Shown here in pieces: positions 17,116-27,816 of a DNA stretch of 64,000 nucleotides. Source of the stretch: Bradyrhizobium sp. 170 (GTDB taxonomy: Bacteria; Pseudomonadota; Alphaproteobacteria; Rhizobiales; Xanthobacteraceae); contig NZ_CP064703.1 in assembly GCF_023101085.1 (NCBI RefSeq), positions 1,860,001 through 1,924,000 on the forward strand, given 5' to 3'. The notes beneath the pieces were generated by a model. The model was not told where the DNA came from. It worked only from the letters and a program-made list of their open reading frames with translations, and did not search any database. A program made the translations under genes and the position numbers. The first letter of the stretch is position 1. The number at the start of each line of letters is the position of its first letter.

Positions 17116-18355
17116 CAAGCGCTCACGTCGGTATGTCGTCTGATCATTTTCACGTCTATGGCGAAATTGCTGCCGGCGTTTGAGGTCGAATCTCGTGAAG
17201 CCTTCGCACGGCGTGATCCCAAGATTGTCTATCCCGATTACTTTGAACATCTTCCTAATTCGGTTCTTGAAGGCGAACGGGCTCCAGGTCGACCTAGCGG
17301 TACTGTTAGTGGCAAGTAGCGGACGCGTCGCGACTGCGCTGAACGTGTCCGGTCCCGGGCGGATTGTGTTGCAAACCTCGAAAGTTACTGGCCGACGAAT
17401 TTCTCGCGAAAATAGAAGCGGGAAGCAATCGCCCATTCGTACACCCGCCATCGTCGATCGCGCCGCGATAATCAGAACGATCCCGGCGAAAGTCGGACAA
17501 AGAAGATGCCAGGGCGACAACAGTGGAAATGCAAAGCTGCTGATTCCAGCCGCTGCCGATATGGCGGCGCATTGCCCAGAAGGCTCAATTCGCAAAAATG
17601 ACATTCGCTGTCTGACCAAGACCAGAAAAGCGCCTTTCGTGGAGCAATTCTACAGCGACCATACCTATCATCTGACGAGGCCCAGGACACCATCCATTCC
17701 ATATCTGCTCCTATCAATCGGCTTTCACACTGCGTTATTTTAGCCTTTCTGGAAAATGCCGCTTTTACAAACGAAAGTGAACGGTTGCGCAGCTCCCTCA
17801 GGTAACCCTCCGGATCTTCATTAAGTGTTGGAAAATGGAGGAGAGACTGCTTGGGAGTTTGGTGGGGAGTTGAATGGCTCTTCGTCTCGTCTTGAAATGT
17901 GCCCTTCAGTGCGGTCTTTCCCTCGACCAGCATGTTGTACTCAGAAAGGTGGGGATGCTGTTCGTTGCTCAGCTGCTGAAAAACATCCCGCGGCATAGGG
18001 TCATCGACGTCTTTTCCCAACAATGCCTGCAGCTAGTTGTTGTTCGCTGCACCTTGCCGAGCGCAGAGGGATATGTGCCTTCCCAAATATCGCCGCCTGA
18101 GTGGCATTCAAATCCAGGAGAAATTCCTGGACAAATCGCTGCTGTTTTACGGTCAGCCGCCAGGCGGCGAGACGTCGCACGCGAATAGTTGTCGCACAAA
18201 CAACTACTGCATTTCCCTACATGGGAATTGACGGGATGGACGGATTCATCAAGCCCGCGGAGAGTACGCGCGGGGCAATTGCTCCGGCCATGCACTACGA
18301 ATCGTGTATCCGGTGACCTGTAGCATTACTTCGCCGGCAATGTACTGACAGCCCA
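17116..18355. other. no confident gene; scattered remnants
   Basis: On the minus strand, 17765-18023 encodes a protein-like stretch (VFQQLSNEQHPHLSEYNMLV, TPHQTPKQSLLHFPTL, EGYLRELRNRSLSFVKAAF) that looks like part of a real but unidentified gene losing its frame on both sides. The rest shows nothing convincing. Confidence 0.3.
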
Positions 18356-19147
18356 TCACAATGTGGCCGGTTTCAACTCGTCCAGGCTGGTCGGCGGAAT
18401 ACGATTCTCAACGTAGCGGGGAAGGGTCGCAATCATTTGCGAGACGCGGTCGCTATCGAACGCGCTATGCTGCTCCTTGAATTGGCTCGCCGCCGCTCCG
18501 AGGTCGTGTCCGCGTCGCCTATATTCCTTTTCCGTGGCACCGTCAGCCAAGAGACCGCCTTTAATTGAACGTTCGGCTCCGATTAAGGCTGATTGGATTG
18601 CGCCTCTAAAGTCGAAGGCGGCGCTCAAGGTAGCGGCGGCAGCCTGGAGTTGGACGGCCGCAAGCCAGAAGAGCTCAAGTGCTGTGTCGGGTGGACGTTT
18701 ATAGCTGCGAGGTGTCCCAGCAAAATCCATGGTGTCCGAAAACTGATCCAAAAAGCTCTGATAGTCAGCGGGTCTGATAGCCAACCACGCGAGCTGGTTT
18801 TTCGTTAAGTCGGTCAGGGTGAACGGATCAAGCTTCACCGTTCCGTACGCAAACGGAATGTAGATACGGGCGAATACATCACGGAACATAAAGATGCCGC
18901 CGTGCACCCCGCCCATCCCTAGATCCTTCTGGCGATACTTGGAGGAGTGGACGGAAAGGATTTCGGCGACCATCGGATGAGCGCCGCTACCGAATAGGAC
19001 ATATCCATCGTAGCCGAGGTTCTTCATCACCTTGGAGGTGACTCCGCAGGCCGCGCTGATTGGGAGCCGCTCCCTCATCCAAAGCTTCGTCGTCGGCCGC
19101 GATGACAAGGTCGCGGAGATCTCTTTCGAAATTGCTGACGTGCTCAT
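18356..19147 (-). CDS. hypothetical protein (263 aa)
   Basis: I do not recognise it. The N-terminal half contains GYDGYVLFGSGAHPMVAEIL and GMGGVHGGIFMFRDVFARIYIP, followed by a Pro/Asp-rich middle and a long helical C-terminal half rich in Ala (AAVQLQAAAATLSAAFDFRGAI, GAERSIKGGLLADGATEKEYRRR). It has no signal peptide. Its ATG overlaps by four bases the frame carrying a pabB fragment, which is probably accidental since that frame is a remnant. The length and steady codon use suggest a real gene. Confidence 0.5.
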   Translation of the reverse strand: MSTSAISKEISATLSSRPTTKLWMRERLPISAACGVTSKVMKNLGYDGYVLFGSGAHPMVAEILSVHSSKYRQKDLGMGGVHGGIFMFRDVFARIYIPFAYGTVKLDPFTLTDLTKNQLAWLAIRPADYQSFLDQFSDTMDFAGTPRSYKRPPDTALELFWLAAVQLQAAAATLSAAFDFRGAIQSALIGAERSIKGGLLADGATEKEYRRRGHDLGAAASQFKEQHSAFDSDRVSQMIATLPRYVENRIPPTSLDELKPATL

Positions 19148-19149
19148 CT

Positions 19150-19470
19150 GTGGTCTTTTGAGTTCTTAGTCAGTGGCACACATTGTCGATTTCCATAATA
19201 ATTTTCATCGCACCTTTGGCAAACCCGTACTGGAGCCGCCGGGAAATCATCCTCGAAGTAAGGTAACGATGACTTGTCTCCTGCAAGGTCACTCGCAACG
19301 ATCGAGACGAGGTGGTGCACTGAGGCATAGGATACGAGGTGGCACAACGCTGGAACCTCGACCGAATGCGGAGCGCAAACGCGTGAGAGATCGTTACGCA
19401 GGAGGTCGACAATCATAATGTTCTCAGCACGGTCGAGCGCGCTGCAGGAGCCGGATGGCAGTACCTATTT
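19150..19470 (-). pseudogene. pabB/trpE-type chorismate-binding fragment
   Basis: The minus strand reads ALDRAENIMIVDLLRNDLSR, then VCAPHSVEVPALCHLVSYAS and VHHLVSIVASDLAGD. This is the highly conserved core of aminodeoxychorismate/anthranilate synthase component I. Nothing of the N-terminal domain and little of the GGSITGAPK end remains. A second remnant of the same family lies at 36.9-37.2 kb, on the other side of the nif block. Confidence 0.75.
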
Positions 19471-20221
19471 CAATGCCATTCGATGCGAAAGTTCAGTTTA
19501 GCTGATTCTGCGTTGGTGAGCTCGGGGAGGATGTCATATCGATCTTGTCGACGTCCGTCTGTTGGGATTCTTGCGGTGCAAAATGCCGAATTTCTGCGCG
19601 CTTTGGGCGCGTCTCTGACGCCGACTGTGGGATTTGCGACATGCCGTCGGGCCCAGGACACGTCCGATTGAGCAAATAGCCTTTACAAATCAAGCTCTCG
19701 CAGCTGGCACAAGCCTTGAAAAGGAGATGTCACCCAGCATCGGATGCTGAAGGAATCGCAGTTGATGGCTCATAAGATTGTCGCCTCTCAGTTCACGTAT
19801 GCGTCGCGTACGAATTCGGCTGCCCCAGCGCCACTATCCGTCTCAGTGCGCGCTCGCGCACGATTTCGCCACTGTGATCGACCACGACGCGATCGCGGTT
19901 CGCGCCGGCACCGATCGCGCGATGCCGATGACCGACCGTTTCGGCGGGCCAGCTACCTGCCGCGTCTTCTTTGCGCCAACACGCGCCAAAAAGTCGATGC
20001 GCTGGCGGAGGCACTGATCAAGGCCTCATCAGCGGGCGAGCAGGCCGCCAGACCCCAAGGTCAACGGCAATCCAAGCCGATGGCGCGCCTTGTCTGTGAC
20101 GCGGAGCTGCCCAAGGGGTGCGCGTGAGTCCGCATCGGCAGGCTATCGCGAATTCAGGGCGGGGAAGAGCGTCTTCTCGGTGGAACAAAACGTCGTTTGC
20201 GGCCGAGGCAAACCGAACAGC
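19471..20221. other. no confident gene
   Basis: Short frames on the plus strand (19483-19671; 19744-20127) lack family features. A helical stretch VDALAEALIKASSAGEQAA near 20000 may be a protein remnant. Confidence 0.3.
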
Positions 20222-21658
20222 ATGATTTCCATGGACAAAATAGCCGAAACAAAACCGGTATCAGCTTTGCGGCACGGAATGACGAGACGGGCGGCTGGCC
20301 ATCACCTCACTATCGAGCTCAGCGAAACTGCGAAGCTCGCGTGGCCGATGGTGTTGACCCAGCTTGCGCAGGTCGCGATGATGACGACAGATCTTGCCTT
20401 TATCGGGCACATCGGGCCTGAGGCGCTCGCCGCGGCCGCGCTGGCCATCACGCTCTATCTCGTCAGCTTCACCTTCGGCGCGGGCCTGCTGGCGCCGATC
20501 GCACCTTTGGCGGCGCAGGCGTATGGGGCCGCGAAGCTTGCTATGGTACGGCGCGCGGTGCGCACGGGGCTGTGGGCGGCGCTGATGCTATCGTTCCCGA
20601 TCATAGCGTTTGCGTTTCGCGGAGAGCAAATACTGCTCGCTTTCGGTCAGGCCCCAGACGCGGCGCGACTCGCCCAGCAATATCTGTTCGGACTGGCCTT
20701 GGGCGTGGTGCCGGCGCTATGGCTTCAGGTCATCCGTAACTTCATGGGCGCGGTCAACCGGCCGGAGCCGATCTTGTGGATCACGGTGGCGGCCATCCCC
20801 CTCAACGCCCTTCTCGTGTATCTGCTGGTCTATGGGAAGCTCGGGCTGCCGCGACTTGAGCTGTTCGGGGCGGCGCTTGCGAGCACGCTGGTGAACTGTG
20901 CGATGTTCCTGGCCGGTTTGTGGTTCGCCACAATGCGTCGCCCGTTCCGTGACTACCACGTGCTTGCAGATCTCTGGCAATTCGATTGGCCCTTCTTTCG
21001 ACAGCTGATCGTGATCGGAACTCCGATTTCAATCGCCTCCCTGATGCAGTACGGAGTTTTGTCGGCTGCCGCGCTCCTGGCAGGCCTGATCAGCACAAGC
21101 GCACTCGCTGCTCATCAAATCGCGCTTCAGATCACCGTGATTATATCCATGATCTCTTTCGGCATCAGCATGGCGGCGGCCGTGCGCGTTGGCCATGCAG
21201 TCGGCCGCAACGACGGTCCCGGCATCAAGCGGGCAGGCCTGGTCGCGATGCTGCTCGGTATCGTAATCGCTGCATTGCTGACGGTTGCGGTGATCGCCGC
21301 GCGTTTTGAGATCGCCGAGGTATTTCTGGACAAATCGGCCGGAGATGCCGACGCGACGATCGGACTGACTACAAAGCTCCTTATGGTCGCCGCGAGCTTT
21401 TTTGTCACTGATGCCGCGCAGAGCATTGCGGCGGGTGGTCTGCGGGGACTGAAGGACACTCGGGTGCCGCTTCTGTTCGTCGGTATTGCTTATTGGCTGA
21501 TCGGCTTCTCACTTGGCTACGTGCTTGGTCTGAAGATCGGGCTTGGCGCGATTGGTATCTGGATTGGCTTGTCAATCGGGACAGCCATCTACGCGGGGCT
21601 CCTCGTCCTGCGTTTCCAACTGCTGGCGAGCGGGCTTGCCCTCAGAGCCGTCACTTGA
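20222..21658 (+). CDS. MATE-family efflux transporter
   Basis: About 478 residues with 12 predicted membrane helices in two similar halves, as in NorM-type multidrug/sodium antiporters. Examples are LAWPMVLTQLAQVAMMTTDL, ALAAAALAITLYLVSFTFGAG, FGISMAAAVRVGHAVGRND and LYVGIAYWLIGFSLGY-like LLFVGIAYWLIGFSLGYVL. ATG 20222 (MISMDKIAETKP) begins the family length; the frame is open to 20090 without family character. It probably exports small cationic or aromatic compounds, possibly plant-derived, though the substrate cannot be told. No operon partner; flanking DNA is remnant-rich. Confidence 0.92.
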   Translation: MISMDKIAETKPVSALRHGMTRRAAGHHLTIELSETAKLAWPMVLTQLAQVAMMTTDLAFIGHIGPEALAAAALAITLYLVSFTFGAGLLAPIAPLAAQAYGAAKLAMVRRAVRTGLWAALMLSFPIIAFAFRGEQILLAFGQAPDAARLAQQYLFGLALGVVPALWLQVIRNFMGAVNRPEPILWITVAAIPLNALLVYLLVYGKLGLPRLELFGAALASTLVNCAMFLAGLWFATMRRPFRDYHVLADLWQFDWPFFRQLIVIGTPISIASLMQYGVLSAAALLAGLISTSALAAHQIALQITVIISMISFGISMAAAVRVGHAVGRNDGPGIKRAGLVAMLLGIVIAALLTVAVIAARFEIAEVFLDKSAGDADATIGLTTKLLMVAASFFVTDAAQSIAAGGLRGLKDTRVPLLFVGIAYWLIGFSLGYVLGLKIGLGAIGIWIGLSIGTAIYAGLLVLRFQLLASGLALRAVT

Positions 21659-22107
21659 TCCGTAAATCACAGTTATTGGCGAGCGAGAATCCAGTAACGC
21701 GAGGCTACTTAAGGGTTCGCTCCGCCTTCCCGTTCGATTCGGAAGACGATGCTGCTGTCGGGTAATCTTATCATTTTGGCTAAGCTTACTTGTCACACGC
21801 ATCGATCCTGTTCCAATCTCATTGTGGCCGCGCTGACTTTGAGTCGTGGTTTCTAGTGGATCACCGATTGCCGCTTCCTCTGGCCCACCGGTACACAGTG
21901 GATTTATGATCTCGCCCTCATAGGTGCGAAGACGGCGCGAGCAGATGCTGGTCTGCTATCCGCATTATCGATCCTCGAAGTATATTTGCGATCAGCCCGG
22001 CATTCGTGTCGGGTTTTTCGGCATCTTAGTTCGTGTTCTTGGTCGGCCAATTGACAGACGGACCTCCAAATACGTTCATTGTCTGGCCGCTCTGAAGTGG
22101 ATCGGCT
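21659..22107. other. no gene seen
   Basis: No frame on either strand shows a recognisable domain, ribosome site or repeat structure. Confidence 0.35.
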
Positions 22108-22350
22108 GATGTAAGGTTTTATTTCGATTTCCACGATGCCAGTGGCATCCTTAGAGACGACGCTGGCGAGGAACTGCCAAGCACTACCATCGCATGGAAG
22201 GAAGCGCTCGGTCGGTCAAGCAGTTAAGGACTTGACGTACCGAGGGTCAGAGGGACGCATTGTGGTCGAGGTCCACAACGGTGAAGGGCCTAATCCTCAG
22301 AAAAGTAAGACACCCCTCGTTTGCAGGCTCACAGGAGGCTTGTTCGTTAA
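22108..22350 (+). pseudogene. DUF6894-like remnant
   Basis: One frame reads RFYFDFHDASGILRDDAGEELPSTTIAWKEAL and, after a small shift, another reads AVKDLTYRGSEGRIVVEVHNGEGP. Together they are the DUF6894 pattern seen intact at 8036-8323. No start codon in place. Confidence 0.6.
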
Positions 22351-22524
22351 GCGGCCTACACGATCTCGATTGCGGGTTCTTGGCCCGGACCAACCACATC
22401 CGAATCGAATGGCCTAATCCGGCGCTCGACTACCCCAGACACAACCAACAGAGCCGGGTCCGCAAATTTGAACAGGTCGATGAGTGGAGTTTCTGCCTGG
22501 CAGCGGGCACGCTAGTGCCTGCGA

Positions 22525-22800
22525 ATCAGGAGCGACGATGAGCAGACGAGCGCGCGCCGGAACCACTCACCGGCCTTCAAGACGAAGGTGGCGCTTGCCG
22601 CCGTCAAGGGCGGCAGACGATAGCCCAGCTTGCCGAGCAGTTCGAGTGCACCCCAATCAGATTACGGCGTGGAAGGCGCAGCTGGAGGGTGGCGCTTCCG
22701 GAGTTTTTGGACGTAGGAGCGCTGTGCCGGCCACGCCTGCGACCGATGTGAAGTCGCTGCATGCCAAGACCGGGGAGCTGACGCTGGAGAATGATTCCTA
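22525..22800 (+). pseudogene. IS3-family orfA remnant
   Basis: Pieces in three frames give RRNHSPAFKTKVALAAVKGG, QTIAQLAEQFE and HPNQITAWKAQLEGGASGVFG, the helix-turn-helix orfA of an IS3-family element. It ends LTLEND exactly where an IS110 element begins. Its orfB continues after that element at 24422. Confidence 0.75.
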
Positions 22801-24186
22801 AGAAACGGCAGCACCTACTTTCGGCTCCAAGGTCTGGAGAACAAAGCCGAATGCCTTGGCACGCCGATGCAAATTGTTGACCACTCGCGTCCGGTAACGT
22901 GTCTCGTAGGACGAGGCCCCGGGATCGACATAGTCCATTCCGTATCGCACAGCATTGTAGAACAGAACTGCGATCTTGCGGGCCGTGGCGGTCACGGCCT
23001 TGGCCTTGCCGATACGCGCTGAGAGCCGTCTATAAAAGGCGCCGAGCGCGGTGTCTGTACGACCCACGGTCACGGCAGCAAGGCGTAGAAGTGCCGCCGC
23101 CCGGCCGCCGGATCGGCGCGTTCGGGACGAGAGCATTTTGCCGCCGGAGACCTTGTTGCTCGGCGCCAGTCCCAGCCAGGAGGTAAAATGCTTTGCACTT
23201 GGCCACGAGGAGAGGTCGTCGCCGCATTCAGCGATCAGCTTCAGCGAGAGGTAAGGACCGAGGCCGTCGATCGTGGTGATGTCCTTTCCGAGCAACGCGA
23301 ACAGCGCCTCGCGGACGTCGAAAGCTAGAGCGTTCGCCTGATCGGTTCGATTCCGACGCCGCGAGGCCCGCGGCGCTGATCCATGGCCATGACCGCGATG
23401 GATGCTGAGTTCCTTCAACACGGCTTCGATCCGGGCGTCGCAGGCAGATGCCTTCTCGTGGTAGGCGTCGTAAAGCGCAAGTGCCTGCTCGAGCGCAAAC
23501 AGATGCTCGGCGCGGTAGCTTCCGGTGAGCGCCTTCGCGATCGTCTCGGCGCTGGAGTGGCAACTGTAATGGCGCAAGCACGCCAGCGCCTCAGGATCGC
23601 GCTCGCCGGCAAGGATCGCGCGTATGATACGCAGGCCGGTCGCGCCGGTGATGTCGGCGACGACGTGGTGCAGCTGAAGATTCATCTCCGTCAAGGCCTT
23701 CTGCATATGCTTGATGTGTGAGGCCGCGTACTCCAGCAGACGCTCGCGCTGACGCACGTAGGCTCGCAGCTCGGCAATCTGCCCTTTGGGCCGAAAGCTG
23801 GCCCGCAGCAACCCGAATGAATGGAGCCGCTGCAGCCATTGCGCATCGCTGACATCGGTCTTGCGCCCCGGCACGTGTTTGGCATCGCGCGCGTTGACAA
23901 GAAACACGGTAAATCCCCGGGCATCGAGAAGCTCGAAAATCGGAATCCAGTAGACGCTGGTTGATTCCATGACGACGGTCTTGACGCCGCATTCAGTAAA
24001 CCAGTCGACCAGCCGATGCAGATCGGCCGTGAAGGTACCGAAGCTGCGGACTGGCTCCGGTGCGCGATCTGCCCTCACGGCAGCCATATGCATAGTCGCT
24101 CCGACGTCGATGGCAGCCGCGTTCGGGTGCACCATCGGCATCTTACCACCGTTCCTCGACTTCGATCTTTTGGGGTTCATCTCCAA
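22798..24186 (-). CDS. IS110-family transposase (DEDD type)
   Basis: 462 residues. The N-terminal RuvC-like DEDD domain has AAIDVGATMHMAAV (first Asp), VVMESTSVYWIPI (Glu) and KTDVSDAQWLQRLHSFGLL (two Asp). A coiled helical linker follows. The C-terminal transposase_20 domain has IDGLGPYLSLKLIAECGD, FTSWLGLAPSNKVSGGKMLSSR (serine nucleophile region) and AAALLRLAAVTV. All key features are present, so it is probably active. In this family a bridge RNA from the element's non-coding end guides recombination. Confidence 0.92.
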   Translation of the reverse strand: MEMNPKRSKSRNGGKMPMVHPNAAAIDVGATMHMAAVRADRAPEPVRSFGTFTADLHRLVDWFTECGVKTVVMESTSVYWIPIFELLDARGFTVFLVNARDAKHVPGRKTDVSDAQWLQRLHSFGLLRASFRPKGQIAELRAYVRQRERLLEYAASHIKHMQKALTEMNLQLHHVVADITGATGLRIIRAILAGERDPEALACLRHYSCHSSAETIAKALTGSYRAEHLFALEQALALYDAYHEKASACDARIEAVLKELSIHRGHGHGSAPRASRRRNRTDQANALAFDVREALFALLGKDITTIDGLGPYLSLKLIAECGDDLSSWPSAKHFTSWLGLAPSNKVSGGKMLSSRTRRSGGRAAALLRLAAVTVGRTDTALGAFYRRLSARIGKAKAVTATARKIAVLFYNAVRYGMDYVDPGASSYETRYRTRVVNNLHRRAKAFGFVLQTLEPKVGAAVS

Positions 24187-24421
24187 TCCTCCTGCTGACG
24201 GCGGCGGAAGGGCTGGGCTGCGCTATTGGTCAGATTCCTAAACGGGATCGCCGGATGGCGTCACCACTCTCAAGTGCGCAACAACCCATGGACCAGGTTT
24301 TTTTTTAACGGGGTCACGTGCCACCAAAATCGTATCGGCCGCTCCCTTCCGGTCGGCAATCTAGCGCCGGCCCGTTTCTATGCCACAGGGGGAGCGCAGC
24401 GCCGCGCATAGTTTTTTTTTA
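22801..24421 (-). mobile_element. IS110-family element inserted in an IS3-family remnant
   Basis: The IS3 orfA reading LTLEND stops near 22798 and resumes as EGALTK near 24421, so the intervening roughly 1.6 kb is the inserted element. As usual for IS110, no clear inverted repeats are seen. Exact ends are uncertain by a few bases. Confidence 0.75.
24187..24421 (-). ncRNA. probable bridge RNA region of the IS110 element
   Basis: The 235-bp non-coding stretch upstream of the transposase start is where IS110-group elements encode their bridge RNA. It contains two runs of nine or more T (24299-24307; 24412-24420) on the plus strand. I infer the RNA from position only and have not folded it. Confidence 0.4.
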
Positions 24422-25130
24422 GAAGGAGCGCTCACCAAGGTGAGATTGCTGAGCGCAAAGCGATGATCGACCGCGAGCATGATCTGTCGATCACCAGGCA
24501 GGTGGGAGTTTTGCAGATCAGCCCGCGGCAGCTTTTATTACCTGCCGCGGCCGGTGCCGGACGCCGATTTCGCGATCATGCGGCGTCTCGACCGGCTGCA
24601 TCTGGAGTTTCCCTTCGCCGGTTCGCAAATGCTGAGACGCCTGCTGGCTGCCGAGGGGTGCAAGATCGGCCGCCGGCATGTGAAGACACCGATGCGGCGG
24701 ATGGGATAGAGGCGCTCTATCGCCGTCCGCGCACCACCAGACCCGAGCCCGGCCACAAGATCCATACCTGCTGCGCGGCATTGAGATCACGCGACCGAAC
24801 CAAGTCTGGGCGATGGACATCACCTACATCCCGATGGCGAGTGGCTTCGTCTATCTCGCCGTGGTGCTGGACTGGGCAACACGTCGTGTTCTGTCGTGGC
24901 GGCTGTCGATCACCATGGAAGCAGTCTTCAGCGTCGAGACGCTGGAGGATGCCTTGGCTCGCCGAAGAAGCGGCGCAGCGCCTCACGCACCACGGCTCCT
25001 CCACGAGATCCTTGGCAATCACCTTGTGGCCCGCGGCCTGCGGCTTAAGTCGGTTAGCAAGTTTCCTTCCGCACACGGGCATACCGAAATGGCCTACGGC
25101 GCGAGTCTCCTGCCGGTTGGAGCGCTGTAA
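24422..25130 (+). pseudogene. IS3-family orfB (transposase) remnant
   Basis: Frames give LLSAKRMIDREHDLSITRQ, SFYYLPRPVPDADFAIMRRL and CKIGRRHVKTPMRRMG, then after shifts ALYRRPRTTRPEPGHKI and VWAMDITYIPMASGFVYLAVVLDWATRRVLSW (first DDE Asp in MDITYIP). The last part with the remaining acidic residues is missing. At least two frameshifts and a 3' truncation. Confidence 0.8.
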
Positions 25131-25163
25131 TCGTTGTTCGCTTACTGACAACGGCAGAGCTGC

Positions 25164-25179
25164 TGTCACCTTCAAAACA
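25164..25179 (+). promoter_or_regulatory. NifA upstream activator site of nifH
   Basis: Perfect TGT-N10-ACA (TGTCACCTTCAAAACA), 68 bases upstream of the -24 element, a usual distance for NifA sites. Confidence 0.88.
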
Positions 25180-25246
25180 GCTGTCGCCTGAAGCTGGGCT
25201 ATGTTTTTGAAAGCGAAATCAGAAGCTTAAACAGCAAGAACAGCGC

Positions 25247-25262
25247 TGGCATGGCGGTTGCT
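25247..25262 (+). promoter_or_regulatory. sigma54 promoter of nifH
   Basis: TGGCATGGCGGTTGCT has GG and GC separated by ten bases, the -24/-12 signature. The leader to the nifH ATG is about 155 bases and recurs near 42.5 kb. Confidence 0.92.
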
Positions 25263-25359
25263 AGTAGGTTGCCGCAACACTGACTGAGGGCTGAGTGCAC
25301 GCCGACGCGCAAAGACTAGCGATGCTCTCCTTCCCTGAACCCGTGTGCCCTGTTTCTAA

Positions 25360-26304
<945 letters not shown>

Positions 26305-26323
26305 AGAGAGCGCGCGAATGAAT

Positions 26324-26358
26324 GCCGGCCTCCTCGATCTTGGCTCTGGGAGGCCGGC
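26324..26358 (+). terminator. hairpin after nifH
   Basis: Ten-base arms GCCGGCCTCC and GGAGGCCGGC with a 15-base loop, 20 bases after the nifH stop. No T-run; it may stabilise nifH mRNA or reduce read-through into nifQ. Confidence 0.6.
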
Positions 26359-26452
26359 GTTCTGGCGAAGATTTGGCGCCAGCACCGGATTCGCCGAAGC
26401 ATGCTTGACCGTAGTGGATTCGTAAAGCGATGTTCGAAGTACAATCGTTCCG

Positions 26453-27580
26453 ATGAGTTTCACCAGAGTGCCTGACGAGAGTGGCGAGCCACATACCGCA
26501 ATTGCGACCTATCAGCTGCTCACAGGCTGCCATCCCGCAAAGGCCGACATCAATAGCGACACCGATTTCGATCGCCACGTGCTGGCGTCCATTCTGGCCG
26601 CCGCCGCGATGGAGCGCGGGTGGATTTCCGACAAGGCCGGCCTGTCCAGCGAAGAGCTGGCGGCATTGCTGGAGCAGCACTTTCCGTCGATTCGGATCAA
26701 TGCCGAGCAGCAGCTGTTGGATTTCAAACGCGATGAGAACGATGAGGTCGCAACGTTGCGTGATCTCCTGCTCGCGCAACGGTCGACCAAGGGGGAGACC
26801 GGCCGCTGGCTGACTGCAATGATCGCGCGTCGCGCCCTCGAGCCAAATCACTTATGGGAAGATCTCGGATTGCGCGATCGTGACGAACTCTCCCGCCTGT
26901 TAAGCCGTCATTTCGCGCCGCTCGCCGCGCGCAATATCAACAATATGCGCTGGAAGCGCTTCTTCTATCGAACCCTATGCAAGGACGATGGCCTCGTGAT
27001 GTGCACGACGACGGTGTGCACGCAATGTAACGACTTCAACCTCTGCTTTGGCGATGAGAGCGGCGAGAGCCGGATGGCAGAGCGGCGGCGAGACGCTCTG
27101 TTGCCGGCGGATGCCCTAGCTGAGGCGCGCCGAACGGATCGTCTGTTGGCGAGCCTTCCTGTCGAAAACCGCGCCGGTCCTGGGGGATTCGACGACGTAC
27201 AGGTGGACGCGGCTGAGGCCGATTTTAGCGGGCTAGGCCCCGAGGCCGGCTGCAAGGATCTGTTGCTCAAGGTCGGGCTACGGACGACGCGCCAGCGCGT
27301 GATCATAAGCGAGTTGTTGTTTACCAGGGGGCAACCGGCATGTTACCGCAGAGATGCTGTTTGCCGAGGCGCGCGGCGCCGGCTTTCCGGTCTCGCAGTC
27401 TACCGCCTACAACACATTGAACCAGTTCACGGAAGCGGGTTTGTTGCGCCGGATTGGTCCCGACGGGGTACGATGGTTTTTCGACACCGACACCACGCCG
27501 CATCCGCATTATTATCTGCAGGGAGAGCATATCCTGCTCAACATTCCCGAAGCCGATCTCCTATTTGCAAACGCGCCTGA
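26453..27580 (+). CDS. nifQ: NifQ, read through in frame into an Irr-like remnant
   Basis: The first 215 or so residues are NifQ, a molybdenum-handling iron-sulfur protein that delivers Mo for FeMo-cofactor. The conserved cluster C-x4-C-x2-C-x5-C is complete (Cys184, 189, 192, 198 in CTTTVCTQCNDFNLC). No stop follows: the frame continues through a spacer into CKDLLLKVGLRTTRQRVIISELLF, the N-terminus of an Irr/Fur-family regulator, then loses that family after a five-G run and ends in unrelated sequence. The expressed protein would be NifQ with a 160-residue non-native tail unless it starts or stops otherwise. ATG 26453 lacks a good ribosome site. Confidence 0.85.
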   Translation: MSFTRVPDESGEPHTAIATYQLLTGCHPAKADINSDTDFDRHVLASILAAAAMERGWISDKAGLSSEELAALLEQHFPSIRINAEQQLLDFKRDENDEVATLRDLLLAQRSTKGETGRWLTAMIARRALEPNHLWEDLGLRDRDELSRLLSRHFAPLAARNINNMRWKRFFYRTLCKDDGLVMCTTTVCTQCNDFNLCFGDESGESRMAERRRDALLPADALAEARRTDRLLASLPVENRAGPGGFDDVQVDAAEADFSGLGPEAGCKDLLLKVGLRTTRQRVIISELLFTRGQPACYRRDAVCRGARRRLSGLAVYRLQHIEPVHGSGFVAPDWSRRGTMVFRHRHHAASALLSAGRAYPAQHSRSRSPICKRA

Positions 27581-27647
27581 GGCGCCGCCGGGCCACGAAG
27601 TTTCCCGCGTCGATCTGATCATTCATCTGCGCCGCAAGCCGAGTTGA
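27220..27647 (+). pseudogene. Irr/Fur-family iron regulator, frameshifted
   Basis: The N-terminal winged-helix half (LLLKVGLRTTRQRVIISELLFTRG) is in the nifQ frame. The rest (VTAEMLFAEARGAGFPVSQ, STAYNTLNQFTEAGLLRRI, DTTPHPHYYLQGEH, SRVDLIIHLRRKPS) is in the next frame. Removing one G from the run at 27327-27331 joins them into an Irr-like protein that would sense haem or iron through the His-rich HPHYY segment. No separate start or ribosome site is visible before the N-terminal half. Confidence 0.7.
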
Positions 27648-27694
27648 TCGAAGTATCGCGCCGAAGGTAAGCCGGCCCGTCGGTTTTGCGACGC

Positions 27695-27710
27695 TGTCGC
27701 GTTTGCAACA
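27695..27710 (+). promoter_or_regulatory. NifA upstream activator site of nifV
   Basis: Perfect TGT-N10-ACA (TGTCGCGTTTGCAACA), 56 bases upstream of the -24 element. Confidence 0.85.
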
Positions 27711-27765
27711 GCCGGGCTGCCGTGAAAATTGGCGCTTTCTCAGTGAATTAAGTCGAATGCTGACT

Positions 27766-27781
27766 TGGCATGCGGGTTGCT
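27766..27781 (+). promoter_or_regulatory. sigma54 promoter of nifV
   Basis: TGGCATGCGGGTTGCT, with GG-N10-GC spacing, 36 bases before the nifV ATG and a NifA site in place. Confidence 0.9.
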
Positions 27782-27816
27782 GAAACCTTCTTTGGCAAGA
27801 GCAACAAGGAGCCCCC

